Part shown: positions 53,225 to 60,749 of the stretch, one piece after another
How positions within the stretch are numbered: the stretch's first letter is position 1
How the letters are laid out: each line of letters starts with the position of its first letter
Assembly (NCBI GenBank): GCA_009778655.1
Contig: WRFZ01000182.1
Span: 47,680-111,679 of the forward strand
Source: Candidatus Azobacteroides sp.
GTDB taxonomy: Bacteria > Bacteroidota > Bacteroidia > Bacteroidales > Azobacteroidaceae
Length of the DNA: 64,000 nt
Direction: 5' to 3'
The notes under the pieces: model-generated
Databases searched by the model: none
Told to the model about the DNA's origin: nothing
What the model saw: the letters and a program-made list of their open reading frames with translations, nothing else
Program-made: the position numbers and the translations under genes

Positions 53225-54376
53225 TCACCGAAAACTCCGATAGATTTCAACCAAAGGAATGTTTTTTTCTCTCGCTAAACGACGAGCATCGTCATATTCA
53301 AGTGCAATGCGCGTCTTCGAATCGAAGGAAACTTTTTTAGCTTGAACGTCGCCGTAAGGTGTTGTGACTTTCACGATTTCTCGCGGCAAGCAGGTTCGCA
53401 ACGCTTGGAATTTTCGTAAACCGATGGTAGAAGTCTCGGTAAACAGGATATGCTCCATCCGAGCCACTTGTGTGTCGTCACAAAGGACGGTCAATTGCGT
53501 CGCCGGACGATTTTTCTTCATATAAATCGGCGTGAAGAAAACGTCTTTAGCGCCGGCTTCAAAAAGTTTTTCCATGACATAACCCAATATTTCCGACGTG
53601 GTATCATCTATATTGGTTTCAATGACTGTGACGGAATTTGAAGCAGCCGCTTCGAAAGATTCTCCCCAAAGAACTCGCAAAACATTCGGTATGGAAAATT
53701 CTCTCGTCCCGGCGCCGTAACCGGTTTTCATTATTTGCATTTCCGGCAGGATTCCAAAGCTTTCGGACATTTCCAAAACAATAGCGGCGCCGGTAGGAGT
53801 CATCAATTCCCCTTCGATGTCTAATTGGCGAAAACTCACGCCCCGCACCGCAAGCATTTCGGTAACGGCCGGAACCGGAACGGGAATCATACCGTGTTGG
53901 CACTCTACAAAACCATATCCATCGCGCAGCACGGAAGCGCAAATTCGATCGGGAGACAAGATGTCGAGGCAAATAGCGGCGCCCGCAATATCAATAATCG
54001 AATCAACCGCTCCCACTTCGTGAAAATGCACTTCATCGGGAGTTGTTCCATGAATTTTAGCCTCGGCAATCGCTAAGCGCATGAAAATACGTTTAGCTGA
54101 ATCTTTAGCTCTTTCGGAAATGGAACTGTTATCAATCAGAGAAGCAATATCGGTCATATGTCGGTGAACATGCGTATGTTCTTCAGAAACAACTTCTATT
54201 CGCTTGGCCCGAATGCCGTGTTTGGCGACTTCGGAAAATTCAATACTCCATCCGGGTAAATTTAACTTTTGCAATTCATGAATCAACAAATCCTTATCCA
54301 CACCCAAATCAACCAATGCAGCCAAGGTCATATCTCCGCTGATGCCGGAGAAACAATCAAAGTAAAGAGTTTTCAT
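53225..54376 (-). CDS. larC: Nickel-pincer cofactor biosynthesis protein LarC
   Basis: A 383-residue protein starting MKTLYFDCFSGISGDMTLAALVDLGVD, the LarC lead. The His-rich stretch EEHTHVHRHMTDI and VHFHEVGAVDSIIDIAGAA follow, then the C-terminal domain (NIDDTTSEILGYVMEKLFEA, GAKDVFFTPIYMKKNRPATQ). LarC inserts nickel into the pyridinium dithiocarboxylate mononucleotide with use of CTP. It is one continuous gene, unlike the frameshifted larC1/C2 of Lactobacillus plantarum. Its ATG overlaps the larB stop by one base (TAATG). Confidence 0.93.
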   Translation of the reverse strand: MKTLYFDCFSGISGDMTLAALVDLGVDKDLLIHELQKLNLPGWSIEFSEVAKHGIRAKRIEVVSEEHTHVHRHMTDIASLIDNSSISERAKDSAKRIFMRLAIAEAKIHGTTPDEVHFHEVGAVDSIIDIAGAAICLDILSPDRICASVLRDGYGFVECQHGMIPVPVPAVTEMLAVRGVSFRQLDIEGELMTPTGAAIVLEMSESFGILPEMQIMKTGYGAGTREFSIPNVLRVLWGESFEAAASNSVTVIETNIDDTTSEILGYVMEKLFEAGAKDVFFTPIYMKKNRPATQLTVLCDDTQVARMEHILFTETSTIGLRKFQALRTCLPREIVKVTTPYGDVQAKKVSFDSKTRIALEYDDARRLAREKNIPLVEIYRSFR

Positions 54377-55131
54377 TACCGTTTGGTTTTTAATTTATTA
54401 ATACTGTTGGCAATATAAGCCGCACCGAAACCATTGTCAATATTGACTACCGAAATACCGTTTGCACAAGAATTAAGCATCGAGAGTAAAGCCGTAATTC
54501 CGCCGAAACTTGTTCCGTATCCGACGCTTGTCGGCACGGCAATGATCGGTTTGTCGGTCAACCCTCCGATTACGCTCGGCAAAGCGCCTTCCATACCTGC
54601 GATAACAATAATCACCGTAGCGGAGATAATATTTTCTAATTTGGCGAAAAGTCGGTGAATACCCGCAACGCCCACATCGCATACACGTTCTACTTCATTA
54701 CCCAAAAATTCGGCGGTAACGACCGCTTCATCCGCCACCGGAATGTCGGATGTTCCGGCGGTAACCACCATGATTTTCCCGATACCCGACTTTTCAACGG
54801 GTTGACGCCGAATGACAATCGTGCGCGCAGACGGGTTCCATTCGGCTTCCGGATAAATCTTTCGGACCGCTTGGGCGATTTCCTCCGTTGCTCGGGTTGC
54901 CAATACATTCGTGTTCCCCACTTCAAGCAGGTTTGTAACGATTCCTTCCACTTGGCGCACATTTTTGCCCACACAAAAAATGACTTCCGGACAACCGTTG
55001 CGCAACTGTCGGTGATGATCAACCAAAGCATATCCCAAATCGTCGAAAGGCAATGTTTTCAGCTTTTCCATTGCTTCTTCTATCGTCATCGTTCCGGCTT
55101 TCACCGTTTCCAATAAACCTTTTATATCCAC
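54376..55131 (-). CDS. larB: Nickel-pincer cofactor biosynthesis protein LarB
   Basis: The 251-residue protein has an AIR-carboxylase-like C-terminal domain: IMVVTAGTSDIPVADEAVVT, RVCDVGVAGIHRLFAKLENI, VIIVIAGMEGALPSVIGGLT, VPTSVGYGTSFGGITALLSM, NSCANGISVVNIDNGFGAAY. LarB carboxylates and hydrolyses nicotinic acid adenine dinucleotide, the first step of nickel-pincer cofactor synthesis. It lies downstream of larE (32 bases, including a heptamer repeat tract) and overlaps larC by one base. Confidence 0.94.
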   Translation of the reverse strand: MDIKGLLETVKAGTMTIEEAMEKLKTLPFDDLGYALVDHHRQLRNGCPEVIFCVGKNVRQVEGIVTNLLEVGNTNVLATRATEEIAQAVRKIYPEAEWNPSARTIVIRRQPVEKSGIGKIMVVTAGTSDIPVADEAVVTAEFLGNEVERVCDVGVAGIHRLFAKLENIISATVIIVIAGMEGALPSVIGGLTDKPIIAVPTSVGYGTSFGGITALLSMLNSCANGISVVNIDNGFGAAYIANSINKLKTKR

Positions 55132-55135
55132 TTAA

Positions 55136-55163
55136 TTCATAATTTATAATTCATAATTCATAA
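55136..55163. repeat. Heptamer tandem repeat tract after larE
   Basis: Four units: TTCATAA, TTTATAA, TTCATAA, TTCATAA. The tract directly abuts the larE stop at 55164 and separates it from larB. Confidence 0.85.
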
Positions 55164-55943
55164 TTAATTCATGCTTCCGCTACGGAATCCTTCCAAATCC
55201 AAAGTAACGTATTTGAAACCGAGCGCTTTGATTTCTTCGACGATTGCTTGCGTATTTAAAATCGCATCAAAAAAGCGATGCGGCGCTTCAATGCGGGCAA
55301 TCGTATCATGCCAGCGAACCCGGCAACCTTCCATTCCCCGCTTGCGAAGCGTTTCTTCAGCCGCTTCAACAACAGCCAATCGTTCTTTAGTAATCTCAAA
55401 CCCGTAGGGAAATCGCGAAGCGAGACAGGCATTCGACGGTTTATCCCAAGTTACAAGGTTCAGTTGTTTGCTGTAGAATCGAATATCTTCTTTCGTAAAT
55501 CCACAATCAATCAACGGGCTAACCACGCCCAATTCTTTAGCGGCTTTTGAACCGGGGCGATGTTCCGATTGTGCATCGTCGGCATTTTGTCCGTCGGCTA
55601 CCGTTCCGATTCCGTTTTGTTTTGCTGCTTCTTGTATTAATTTGTAATTATTATTCTTACAATAATAGCATCGCAATCGGCTGTTCTCGCAAAACTCCGG
55701 CGAAACAAAAGGATTTTCCTTTACAATTTCGTATCTGATACCTGCTTTTTCAAGAAAATCAACAGCGTCTTTTCGGTCGCGGCGAGTCAACACCGGCGAG
55801 TCTATTAATACGGCCAACACATTTTCTCCCAATACGTCGGATGCAACAGACAATAAGAAAGCAGAATCAACGCCTCCGGAATAAGCGATACAAAGTTTTT
55901 CGTATGCTTTCAAGTTATTCTTTAGTAATTCGAGTTTATCCAT
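55164..55943 (-). CDS. larE: Sulfur transferase LarE (nickel-pincer cofactor synthesis)
   Basis: A 259-residue PP-loop ATPase. The PP-loop is CIAYSGGVDSAFLLSVA (SGGVDS at 22-27). The Cys equivalent to the sacrificial cysteine is Cys173 (KPSNACLASRFPYG). Cys92 and Cys95 (RCYYCK) with Cys173 form the three-cysteine set that in some LarE proteins binds a [4Fe-4S] cluster instead of sacrificing the thiol. LarE adds sulfur to the adenylated LarB product. It is the first gene of larE-larB-larC. The box TATCTTTG (complement of 55966-55973) lies about 23 bases upstream. Confidence 0.93.
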   Translation of the reverse strand: MDKLELLKNNLKAYEKLCIAYSGGVDSAFLLSVASDVLGENVLAVLIDSPVLTRRDRKDAVDFLEKAGIRYEIVKENPFVSPEFCENSRLRCYYCKNNNYKLIQEAAKQNGIGTVADGQNADDAQSEHRPGSKAAKELGVVSPLIDCGFTKEDIRFYSKQLNLVTWDKPSNACLASRFPYGFEITKERLAVVEAAEETLRKRGMEGCRVRWHDTIARIEAPHRFFDAILNTQAIVEEIKALGFKYVTLDLEGFRSGSMN

Positions 55944-56022
55944 AGCTATCGTTTGAAAACAGGTTCAAAGATAGAAAAATATTTTCGGAGTAACACATTT
56001 TTTTATTTTTGTGCTACTTTTT

Positions 56023-56781
56023 ATGAAGAAATCTTTTTTTTCATCTGATTTTATTCTACTTTTGTTGCGAATATTATTCGTTAATAAATATATGGAACAG
56101 CTACCCTTGGTGATTCTTCTCTTATATGCCTTGTATGAAGGGCTTATTCACGCTTTTGAGGCCGATCATATTTTGGCGGTCACGACTATTGTTTCGCAAC
56201 GTACCCGGCTGTTACCGGCAATTAAGGACGGAATATTCTGGGGATTGGGTCACACTTCCACGATTTTTTTAGTCGGCATCATCATGATGGTATTTAAAGT
56301 GCATATTCCCGACGGAACGTTTTCCTATTTTGAAGCGACTGTCGGACTCATGTTGATTATCGTTGCTTCCTACCGACTTTTTCTTTTTTTAAGGGATGAA
56401 CAAACAAGCATTTCTTTTCATAAACATAAACACGAGCATGCCGGTGAAAATAAGCATTTGCATACGCATATCCATTTAAAAGGTCAAAATTTACACAAAG
56501 CGTCCTACGGAATCGGCATTGTACACGGTTTAGCCGGGAGTGGTACTTTGGTGGTACTGATCATGACTCAAATCGAATCCGTTGCCAACAGTGTTTTGTA
56601 TCTGGTGATTTTCGGATTAGGTTCTATTGTCGGGATGACATGTATCGCCGGAATATTCAGCGTTCCTTTTTCAAAAAAGTTGATCGGGGCGAAGATGCTG
56701 CGAACCATCTTGGTCATCGTTTCTTCCGGTCTGTGTTTTGTTTATGGCTGCTATGTGATTTACGAGAATTTGGTCGGATAA
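56023..56781 (+). CDS. NicO/UreH-like nickel transporter
   Basis: The membrane protein has about six helices and the nickel-permease-like motif HAFEADH (H-x4-D-H), followed by AVTTIVSQRTRLLPAIKDGI. A His-rich cytoplasmic loop (HKHKHEHAGENKHLHTHIHL) and a second motif GIVHGLAGSGTLVVL follow, both typical of NicO/UreH-type nickel or cobalt carriers. A -7 box TATTTTTG at 56004-56011 excludes starts before 56018, so MKKSFFSSDF at 56023 or MEQLPLVILLLYALYEG at 56092 is the start. It is divergent from larE; nickel supply for the lar pathway is the natural role. Direction of transport is not proven by the sequence. Confidence 0.8.
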   Translation: MKKSFFSSDFILLLLRILFVNKYMEQLPLVILLLYALYEGLIHAFEADHILAVTTIVSQRTRLLPAIKDGIFWGLGHTSTIFLVGIIMMVFKVHIPDGTFSYFEATVGLMLIIVASYRLFLFLRDEQTSISFHKHKHEHAGENKHLHTHIHLKGQNLHKASYGIGIVHGLAGSGTLVVLIMTQIESVANSVLYLVIFGLGSIVGMTCIAGIFSVPFSKKLIGAKMLRTILVIVSSGLCFVYGCYVIYENLVG

Positions 56782-56870
56782 AATCCGAATTATCCTACAA
56801 GCCAAAATAACCTCAATTATTTTGTATATCATAAAGATGTTTTATTTGAACAGATAAATACCCATATCCA

Positions 56871-57158
56871 ATGAAAATAGTAACAGAATATACCGATATA
56901 ACTCATATAGATGTAATAGAAATCAAATCAGCAACCTATGTGGGCAATTTTGTTATTCGCATTGACTTTACCGATGGAGTAAGACAATATATTGATTTTA
57001 AACCTTTCTTGAATCATGCACTACACCTCTCCATTCGACAATATTTGGATGAAACTAAATTTCAACAATTTGCCATTGTTGACGGTAATTTGAACCGGAA
57101 CGATTATGAATTGATTTTTCCGGTCGAAGAACTACATACCGGACAAATTACCTATTAA
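56871..57158 (+). CDS. DUF2442 domain protein
   Basis: The 95-residue protein reads MKIVTEYTDITHIDVIEIKS to the end VEELHTGQITY, with the short beta-rich DUF2442-like pattern NFVIRIDFTDGVRQYIDFKP, FLNHALHLSIRQYLD, YELIFPVEEL. Such proteins often pair with a DUF4160 protein in toxin-antitoxin-like modules. No DUF4160 frame is present; a six-codon stub beginning ATGAGTAAAACA follows at 57164. It stands alone between the nickel transporter and a pseudogene. Confidence 0.7.
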   Translation: MKIVTEYTDITHIDVIEIKSATYVGNFVIRIDFTDGVRQYIDFKPFLNHALHLSIRQYLDETKFQQFAIVDGNLNRNDYELIFPVEELHTGQITY

Positions 57159-57293
57159 TAATAATGAGTAAAACAGTATATTAAGTATATGTTATTCATA
57201 TATGGTATAAGTTTTCCGCTTCTGCTTCGCTGTTTTATTTTACACAAGCCAATAATGTAATTTTATTATAAGGCAAAGATAATATGCTTTTTC

Positions 57294-57326
57294 TTTGCAA
57301 ATCATTCTCATTTTTCTTTACCTTTG
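57294..57326 (+). promoter_or_regulatory. Promoter of the GNAT relic
   Basis: TTTG (57294-57297), 21-base spacer, TACCTTTG (57319-57326). It still faces the pseudogene. Confidence 0.5.
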
Positions 57327-57348
57327 CAGCTATGAAAACATGTAATTA

Positions 57349-57546
57349 TGAATCAACTTTTTGAGTTGCTCTAATAGCAATTATCCGTTGCGAAAAATTT
57401 ATGCGCCGGTCTTTGATTTCAATATTGCTTCGCAAAAAGTACTGCAAAAAACCGGATTTGAGTTGGAAACCCTACTGAAACAAGCCGCAATAAAGAACAA
57501 TAAAATCATTGATTTACATTATTACAGTTTTATAAAGCGGGATTAG
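57349..57546 (+). pseudogene. C-terminal fragment of a GNAT acetyltransferase
   Basis: After a short, stop-broken start (MNQLFELL then two stops) the frame at 57361 reads PLRKIYAPVFDFNIASQKVL, QKTGFELETLLKQAAIKNN, KIIDLHYYSFIKRD. This is the last third of a RimJ/RimL-type acetyltransferase, with the typical N-x-A-S-x-K-V-L-x-K-x-G-F acetyl-CoA end motif. The N-terminal two thirds are missing, so it is a relic. Confidence 0.75.
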
Positions 57547-57579
57547 GATTAATCGCCGCTTTATGAGACGATGTCAAAG

Positions 57580-57670
57580 GAACGCAGATGAAGCACATAG
57601 CGCCCGAATAAAAATTCTCTATACTAAATCTTTAATATAAAATCTGCGTGTATCTGCGTCATCTGTGTTC
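57580..57670. repeat. Imperfect inverted repeat with GCAGAT motifs
   Basis: GAACGCAGATGAAGCACATA (57580-57599) pairs with the region TATCTGCGTCATCTGTGTTC (57651-57670) with few mismatches around an AT-rich loop. GCAGAT-type elements of this kind are, from memory, widely dispersed in Bacteroidota intergenic DNA. It follows the DJ-1 gene on the minus strand. Confidence 0.6.
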
Positions 57671-57679
57671 AAAAAAATT

Positions 57680-58210
57680 TTAAGCCTTTAACGCTTTTAT
57701 TAATTCGGGAATTAACGCAGACAATGTGTTTTCGGTTTGTGCCGTATAAAAATGACCGTCAACTGCCGCTTTTTCGTCTGTTCCGATACTGTTTTTCATT
57801 GCCGTCTTAAGAAAGGGGTGTAAAGCAAATTTTTTACCTTTGCTGATTTCCAAACCATCAAACAGTAATGCAGCTGCACAATGTCCGGATAGGATTTTAC
57901 CTTTGTCGCCAAAGTTTTTTATGACCGTTAACATATCTTGATTAAAAGGCATACCGGCATTTTCCCGGAATTTAGGCATCGCATCGCCGCATGCAAATAC
58001 AAGCGCATCATACTCGCCTTCATGTCCTTTCAAGTTAGCCACAACATCGTCGGTTTGCATACTAATGCCCGAATTGGTTTTCACCCGGGTCGTTTCGGCT
58101 ACTGCAAATGTCTTATAAGGAATACCGTTTTCAAAAAAGGCTTCCAAATACTGAAATAATCCCGATCCGTTTACGGGATTTACCACTAATACTGCCACTC
58201 TTTTTGCCAT
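57680..58210 (-). CDS. DJ-1/PfpI family protein
   Basis: A 176-residue class I glutamine amidotransferase-like protein. The nucleophile elbow is SGHCAAALLFDG with Cys111. KRVAVLVVNPVNGSGLFQYL opens the fold, and YDALVFACGDAMPKFRENAG carries a conserved acidic/Cys region. The members include glyoxalases, chaperones and redox sensors; the sequence does not single one out. The minus-strand box TATTTTTG (complement of 58272-58279), with TTG 20 bases upstream, is its likely promoter. A divergent TACCTTTG box lies at 58259-58266. Confidence 0.8.
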   Translation of the reverse strand: MAKRVAVLVVNPVNGSGLFQYLEAFFENGIPYKTFAVAETTRVKTNSGISMQTDDVVANLKGHEGEYDALVFACGDAMPKFRENAGMPFNQDMLTVIKNFGDKGKILSGHCAAALLFDGLEISKGKKFALHPFLKTAMKNSIGTDEKAAVDGHFYTAQTENTLSALIPELIKALKA

Positions 58211-58271
58211 CGTCTTAAAAATTTAATTGTTAAACAATATTACTGAAAGGAACTCGATTACCTTTGTTCTG

Positions 58272-58279
58272 CAAAAATA
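58272..58279 (-). promoter_or_regulatory. -7 promoter box of the DJ-1/PfpI gene
   Basis: TATTTTTG on the minus strand with TTG about 20 bases upstream; the ATG is about 60 bases downstream. Confidence 0.5.
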
Positions 58280-58439
58280 CGGACAGGAATCTGATTCTGC
58301 AAGGAGTTCCAGACAATTATTTAATTATTTAAGGAAAATTAATTTAATAGGAGCACTTAAATTTTATCCGATTTTTTATTTTTTTTGATTTCTTCCCTTT
58401 TATTAATCCTTTTTTAATCTTTTTTTAATTTTAGACTTC

Positions 58440-58447
58440 TATATTTG
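58440..58447 (+). promoter_or_regulatory. -7 promoter box of the GH92 gene
   Basis: TATATTTG fits TAnnTTTG and ends 19 bases before the ATG at 58467, implying a very short leader. The -33 position is not conserved. Region 58280-58439 is AT-rich and otherwise empty. Confidence 0.45.
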
Positions 58448-58466
58448 TCGAAAATTAAGAAATGCC

Positions 58467-60686
58467 ATGAGAAAACTATTGCTTTACGTACTCATTTTGT
58501 CTGTAAGTTTCGTCGCCTGCTCAAAAAAAGAGACGGAGGCCTGTCAACAACAAGTAAATTTATTTATAGGAACCGGCGGACACGGTCATACCTATCCGGG
58601 TGCTACGCTTCCGCACGGAATGGTACAGTTGAGTCCGGATACGCGGACAAACGGTTGGGATGCCTGCTCCGGCTATCACTACGACGATAAGACTCTGATC
58701 GGATTCAGTCATACGCATTTAAGCGGAACCGGAATCGGAGATTTGGGCGATATTCTTTTTCTTCCTTATTCCGGCGAATTGAAATTAACGGCTCCCAACG
58801 GCGATGATAAGGAACCCGCTTTCGGGTCCGCTTTCTCACACGAAGATGAAACGGCCCTCCCCGGATATTACAGCGTTTATTTGAAAGATTACAAGGTACG
58901 TGCGGAATTGACGGCAAGCCTGCACGCCGGATTTCATCGCTATACTTTTCCTAAAGACGAACAAGCAAGCATTTACATTGATTTGGCAAGGACGATTCAC
59001 AACCGACAACTTGTTCAATCGGAAATACAAGTCATCAACGACCGGGAAATTCAAGGAATGAAACGTGTACGCGGATGGGCGCCGAATCGTTACGTGTATT
59101 TTTATGCGCAGTTTTCCGAATCTTTCGAATATACAATGCCGGACAGCGCCCATATTACGCTCCGGTTTCAGCCGCCGTTTCAAAGCAAATACATATCAGC
59201 TAAAGTAGGCATTTCTTTTGTTGATTACGAAGGCGCCAAGAACAATCTTTTATCGGAAATTGCCGATTGGAATTTTGATCAAGTGGTGAAAAACGCTTCG
59301 GCTGCATGGAACAAAGAATTATCAAAAATAGTCGTTACCACGAAAGACGAAAAAGACCGTACCATTTTCTATACGGCGCTTTATCATTCGGCTTTGGAAC
59401 CGATCATTTCGTCGGATGTTGACGGAAGATACCGAACCATGGATAACCGGATAGAACAAGATACGAGCTATACCAATTATTCTGTTTTCTCGTTATGGGA
59501 TACATTCCGGGCGTTGCATCCGCTGAATACCATTATTTCGCCGGAGGAAAACCAAGCGATGATCCGTTCGCTGATTCGAAAATCGGACGAAGGCGGTTTG
59601 CTGCCGATGTGGGAATTAATATCGAATTATACCGGTTGCATGATCGGCTATCACGCCGTTTCGGTTATCGTGGATTCGTACATGAAAGACCAACAGAATT
59701 TTGATATTGAAAAAGCCTACCGGGCTTGCGTTAAATCTTCTTCTTACGACACATTGAATGTATCTCCGACTATCAACAGGGATATTTTGCACTACAACTT
59801 GATGCCGATCGGAAAGCAATATAAAAATACCAGCGGATACATTCCGGCGGATGTTGAAAAGCAATCGGTAGCAAGAGGTTTGGAGTATTCTTATAACGAT
59901 TGGATGATTGCTCAATTTGCCAAAGGATTGGATAAAAAAGAAGATTATGCCCGTTTTATGGAATTAAGTAAAAATTACCGACACTACTACGATTCTTCCA
60001 CCAGTTTTATGCGCGGAAAAATGTCGGACGGTTCGTGGCGCACGCCGTTTGATCCTCGCTTTTCCGATCATAACAACGACGATTTTTGCGAAGGAAATGC
60101 TTGGCAATGGACGTGGTTTGTTCCTCACGATGTGGACGGATTAGCAGAACTGATGGGTGGTCGGGAAGCATTTATCGAAAAATTGGATTCTCTGTTTTCC
60201 GTATCTTCCGAATTGGTCGGAGAAAATGTATCGGCCGATATTTCCGGAATGATCGGTCAATATGCGCATGGAAACGAACCGAGTCATCAAACGATTCATC
60301 TGTACAACATTGTAGGGCAACCGCATAAGACGCAAGCGCTAATTGACAAAGTACTCCAAACGCTTTATTTCGACGATCCCGACGGTTTGTCCGGAAATGA
60401 AGACTGCGGTCAAATGTCGGCATGGTATGTTTTGAACAGCATCGGATTTTATTCCTATTGTCCCGGCATTCCTTATTATTCCATCGGACGTCCGCTCTTC
60501 GATGAAGTCAAGATAAATTTGGAAAACGGCAAGGCTTTCACGATTCGCGTTTCCAACAACAGTAAATCCAATAAATACATCGCTTCGGCCCGATTGAACG
60601 GGAAAACGTTGGATACTTTATTTTTCTCTCACAAAGAATTAATGGAAGGCGGAGTTTTAGAGATTTCTATGACGGATAAGGAATAA
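58467..60686 (+). CDS. GH92 alpha-mannosidase lipoprotein
   Basis: A 739-residue protein with a lipoprotein signal (MRKLLLYVLILSVSFVACSK, lipobox ending at Cys19). GH92 hallmarks: VNLFIGTGGHGHTYPGATLP, HGMVQLSPDTRTNGWDACSG, YHYDDKTLIGFSHTHLSGTG, the central YSVFSLWDTFRALHPL, YAHGNEPSHQTIHLYNIVGQ carrying the catalytic-site Glu, and DNEDCGQMSAWYVLNSIGFY-like SGNEDCGQMSAWYVLNSIGF near the end. GH92 enzymes are calcium-dependent exo-alpha-mannosidases that trim N-glycans or mannans. It is probably co-transcribed with the beta-helix gene, from which it is separated by a heptamer repeat tract. Confidence 0.95.
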   Translation: MRKLLLYVLILSVSFVACSKKETEACQQQVNLFIGTGGHGHTYPGATLPHGMVQLSPDTRTNGWDACSGYHYDDKTLIGFSHTHLSGTGIGDLGDILFLPYSGELKLTAPNGDDKEPAFGSAFSHEDETALPGYYSVYLKDYKVRAELTASLHAGFHRYTFPKDEQASIYIDLARTIHNRQLVQSEIQVINDREIQGMKRVRGWAPNRYVYFYAQFSESFEYTMPDSAHITLRFQPPFQSKYISAKVGISFVDYEGAKNNLLSEIADWNFDQVVKNASAAWNKELSKIVVTTKDEKDRTIFYTALYHSALEPIISSDVDGRYRTMDNRIEQDTSYTNYSVFSLWDTFRALHPLNTIISPEENQAMIRSLIRKSDEGGLLPMWELISNYTGCMIGYHAVSVIVDSYMKDQQNFDIEKAYRACVKSSSYDTLNVSPTINRDILHYNLMPIGKQYKNTSGYIPADVEKQSVARGLEYSYNDWMIAQFAKGLDKKEDYARFMELSKNYRHYYDSSTSFMRGKMSDGSWRTPFDPRFSDHNNDDFCEGNAWQWTWFVPHDVDGLAELMGGREAFIEKLDSLFSVSSELVGENVSADISGMIGQYAHGNEPSHQTIHLYNIVGQPHKTQALIDKVLQTLYFDDPDGLSGNEDCGQMSAWYVLNSIGFYSYCPGIPYYSIGRPLFDEVKINLENGKAFTIRVSNNSKSNKYIASARLNGKTLDTLFFSHKELMEGGVLEISMTDKE

Positions 60687-60691
60687 AATTA

Positions 60692-60726
60692 ATTATGAAT
60701 TATGAATTATGAATTATGAATTATTA
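60692..60726. repeat. Heptamer tandem repeat tract after the GH92 gene
   Basis: Four units ATTATGA plus a fifth ATTATTA. It begins five bases after the GH92 stop and, read along the transcript, is the same heptamer as at 55136-55163. Confidence 0.85.
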
Positions 60727-60749
60727 TACAAATAACTATAACTATACAA

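Noticed and set aside
57164..57184. A DUF4160 toxin partner after the DUF2442 gene
   Set aside because: Only a six-codon stub follows; no DUF4160 coding sequence can be read.
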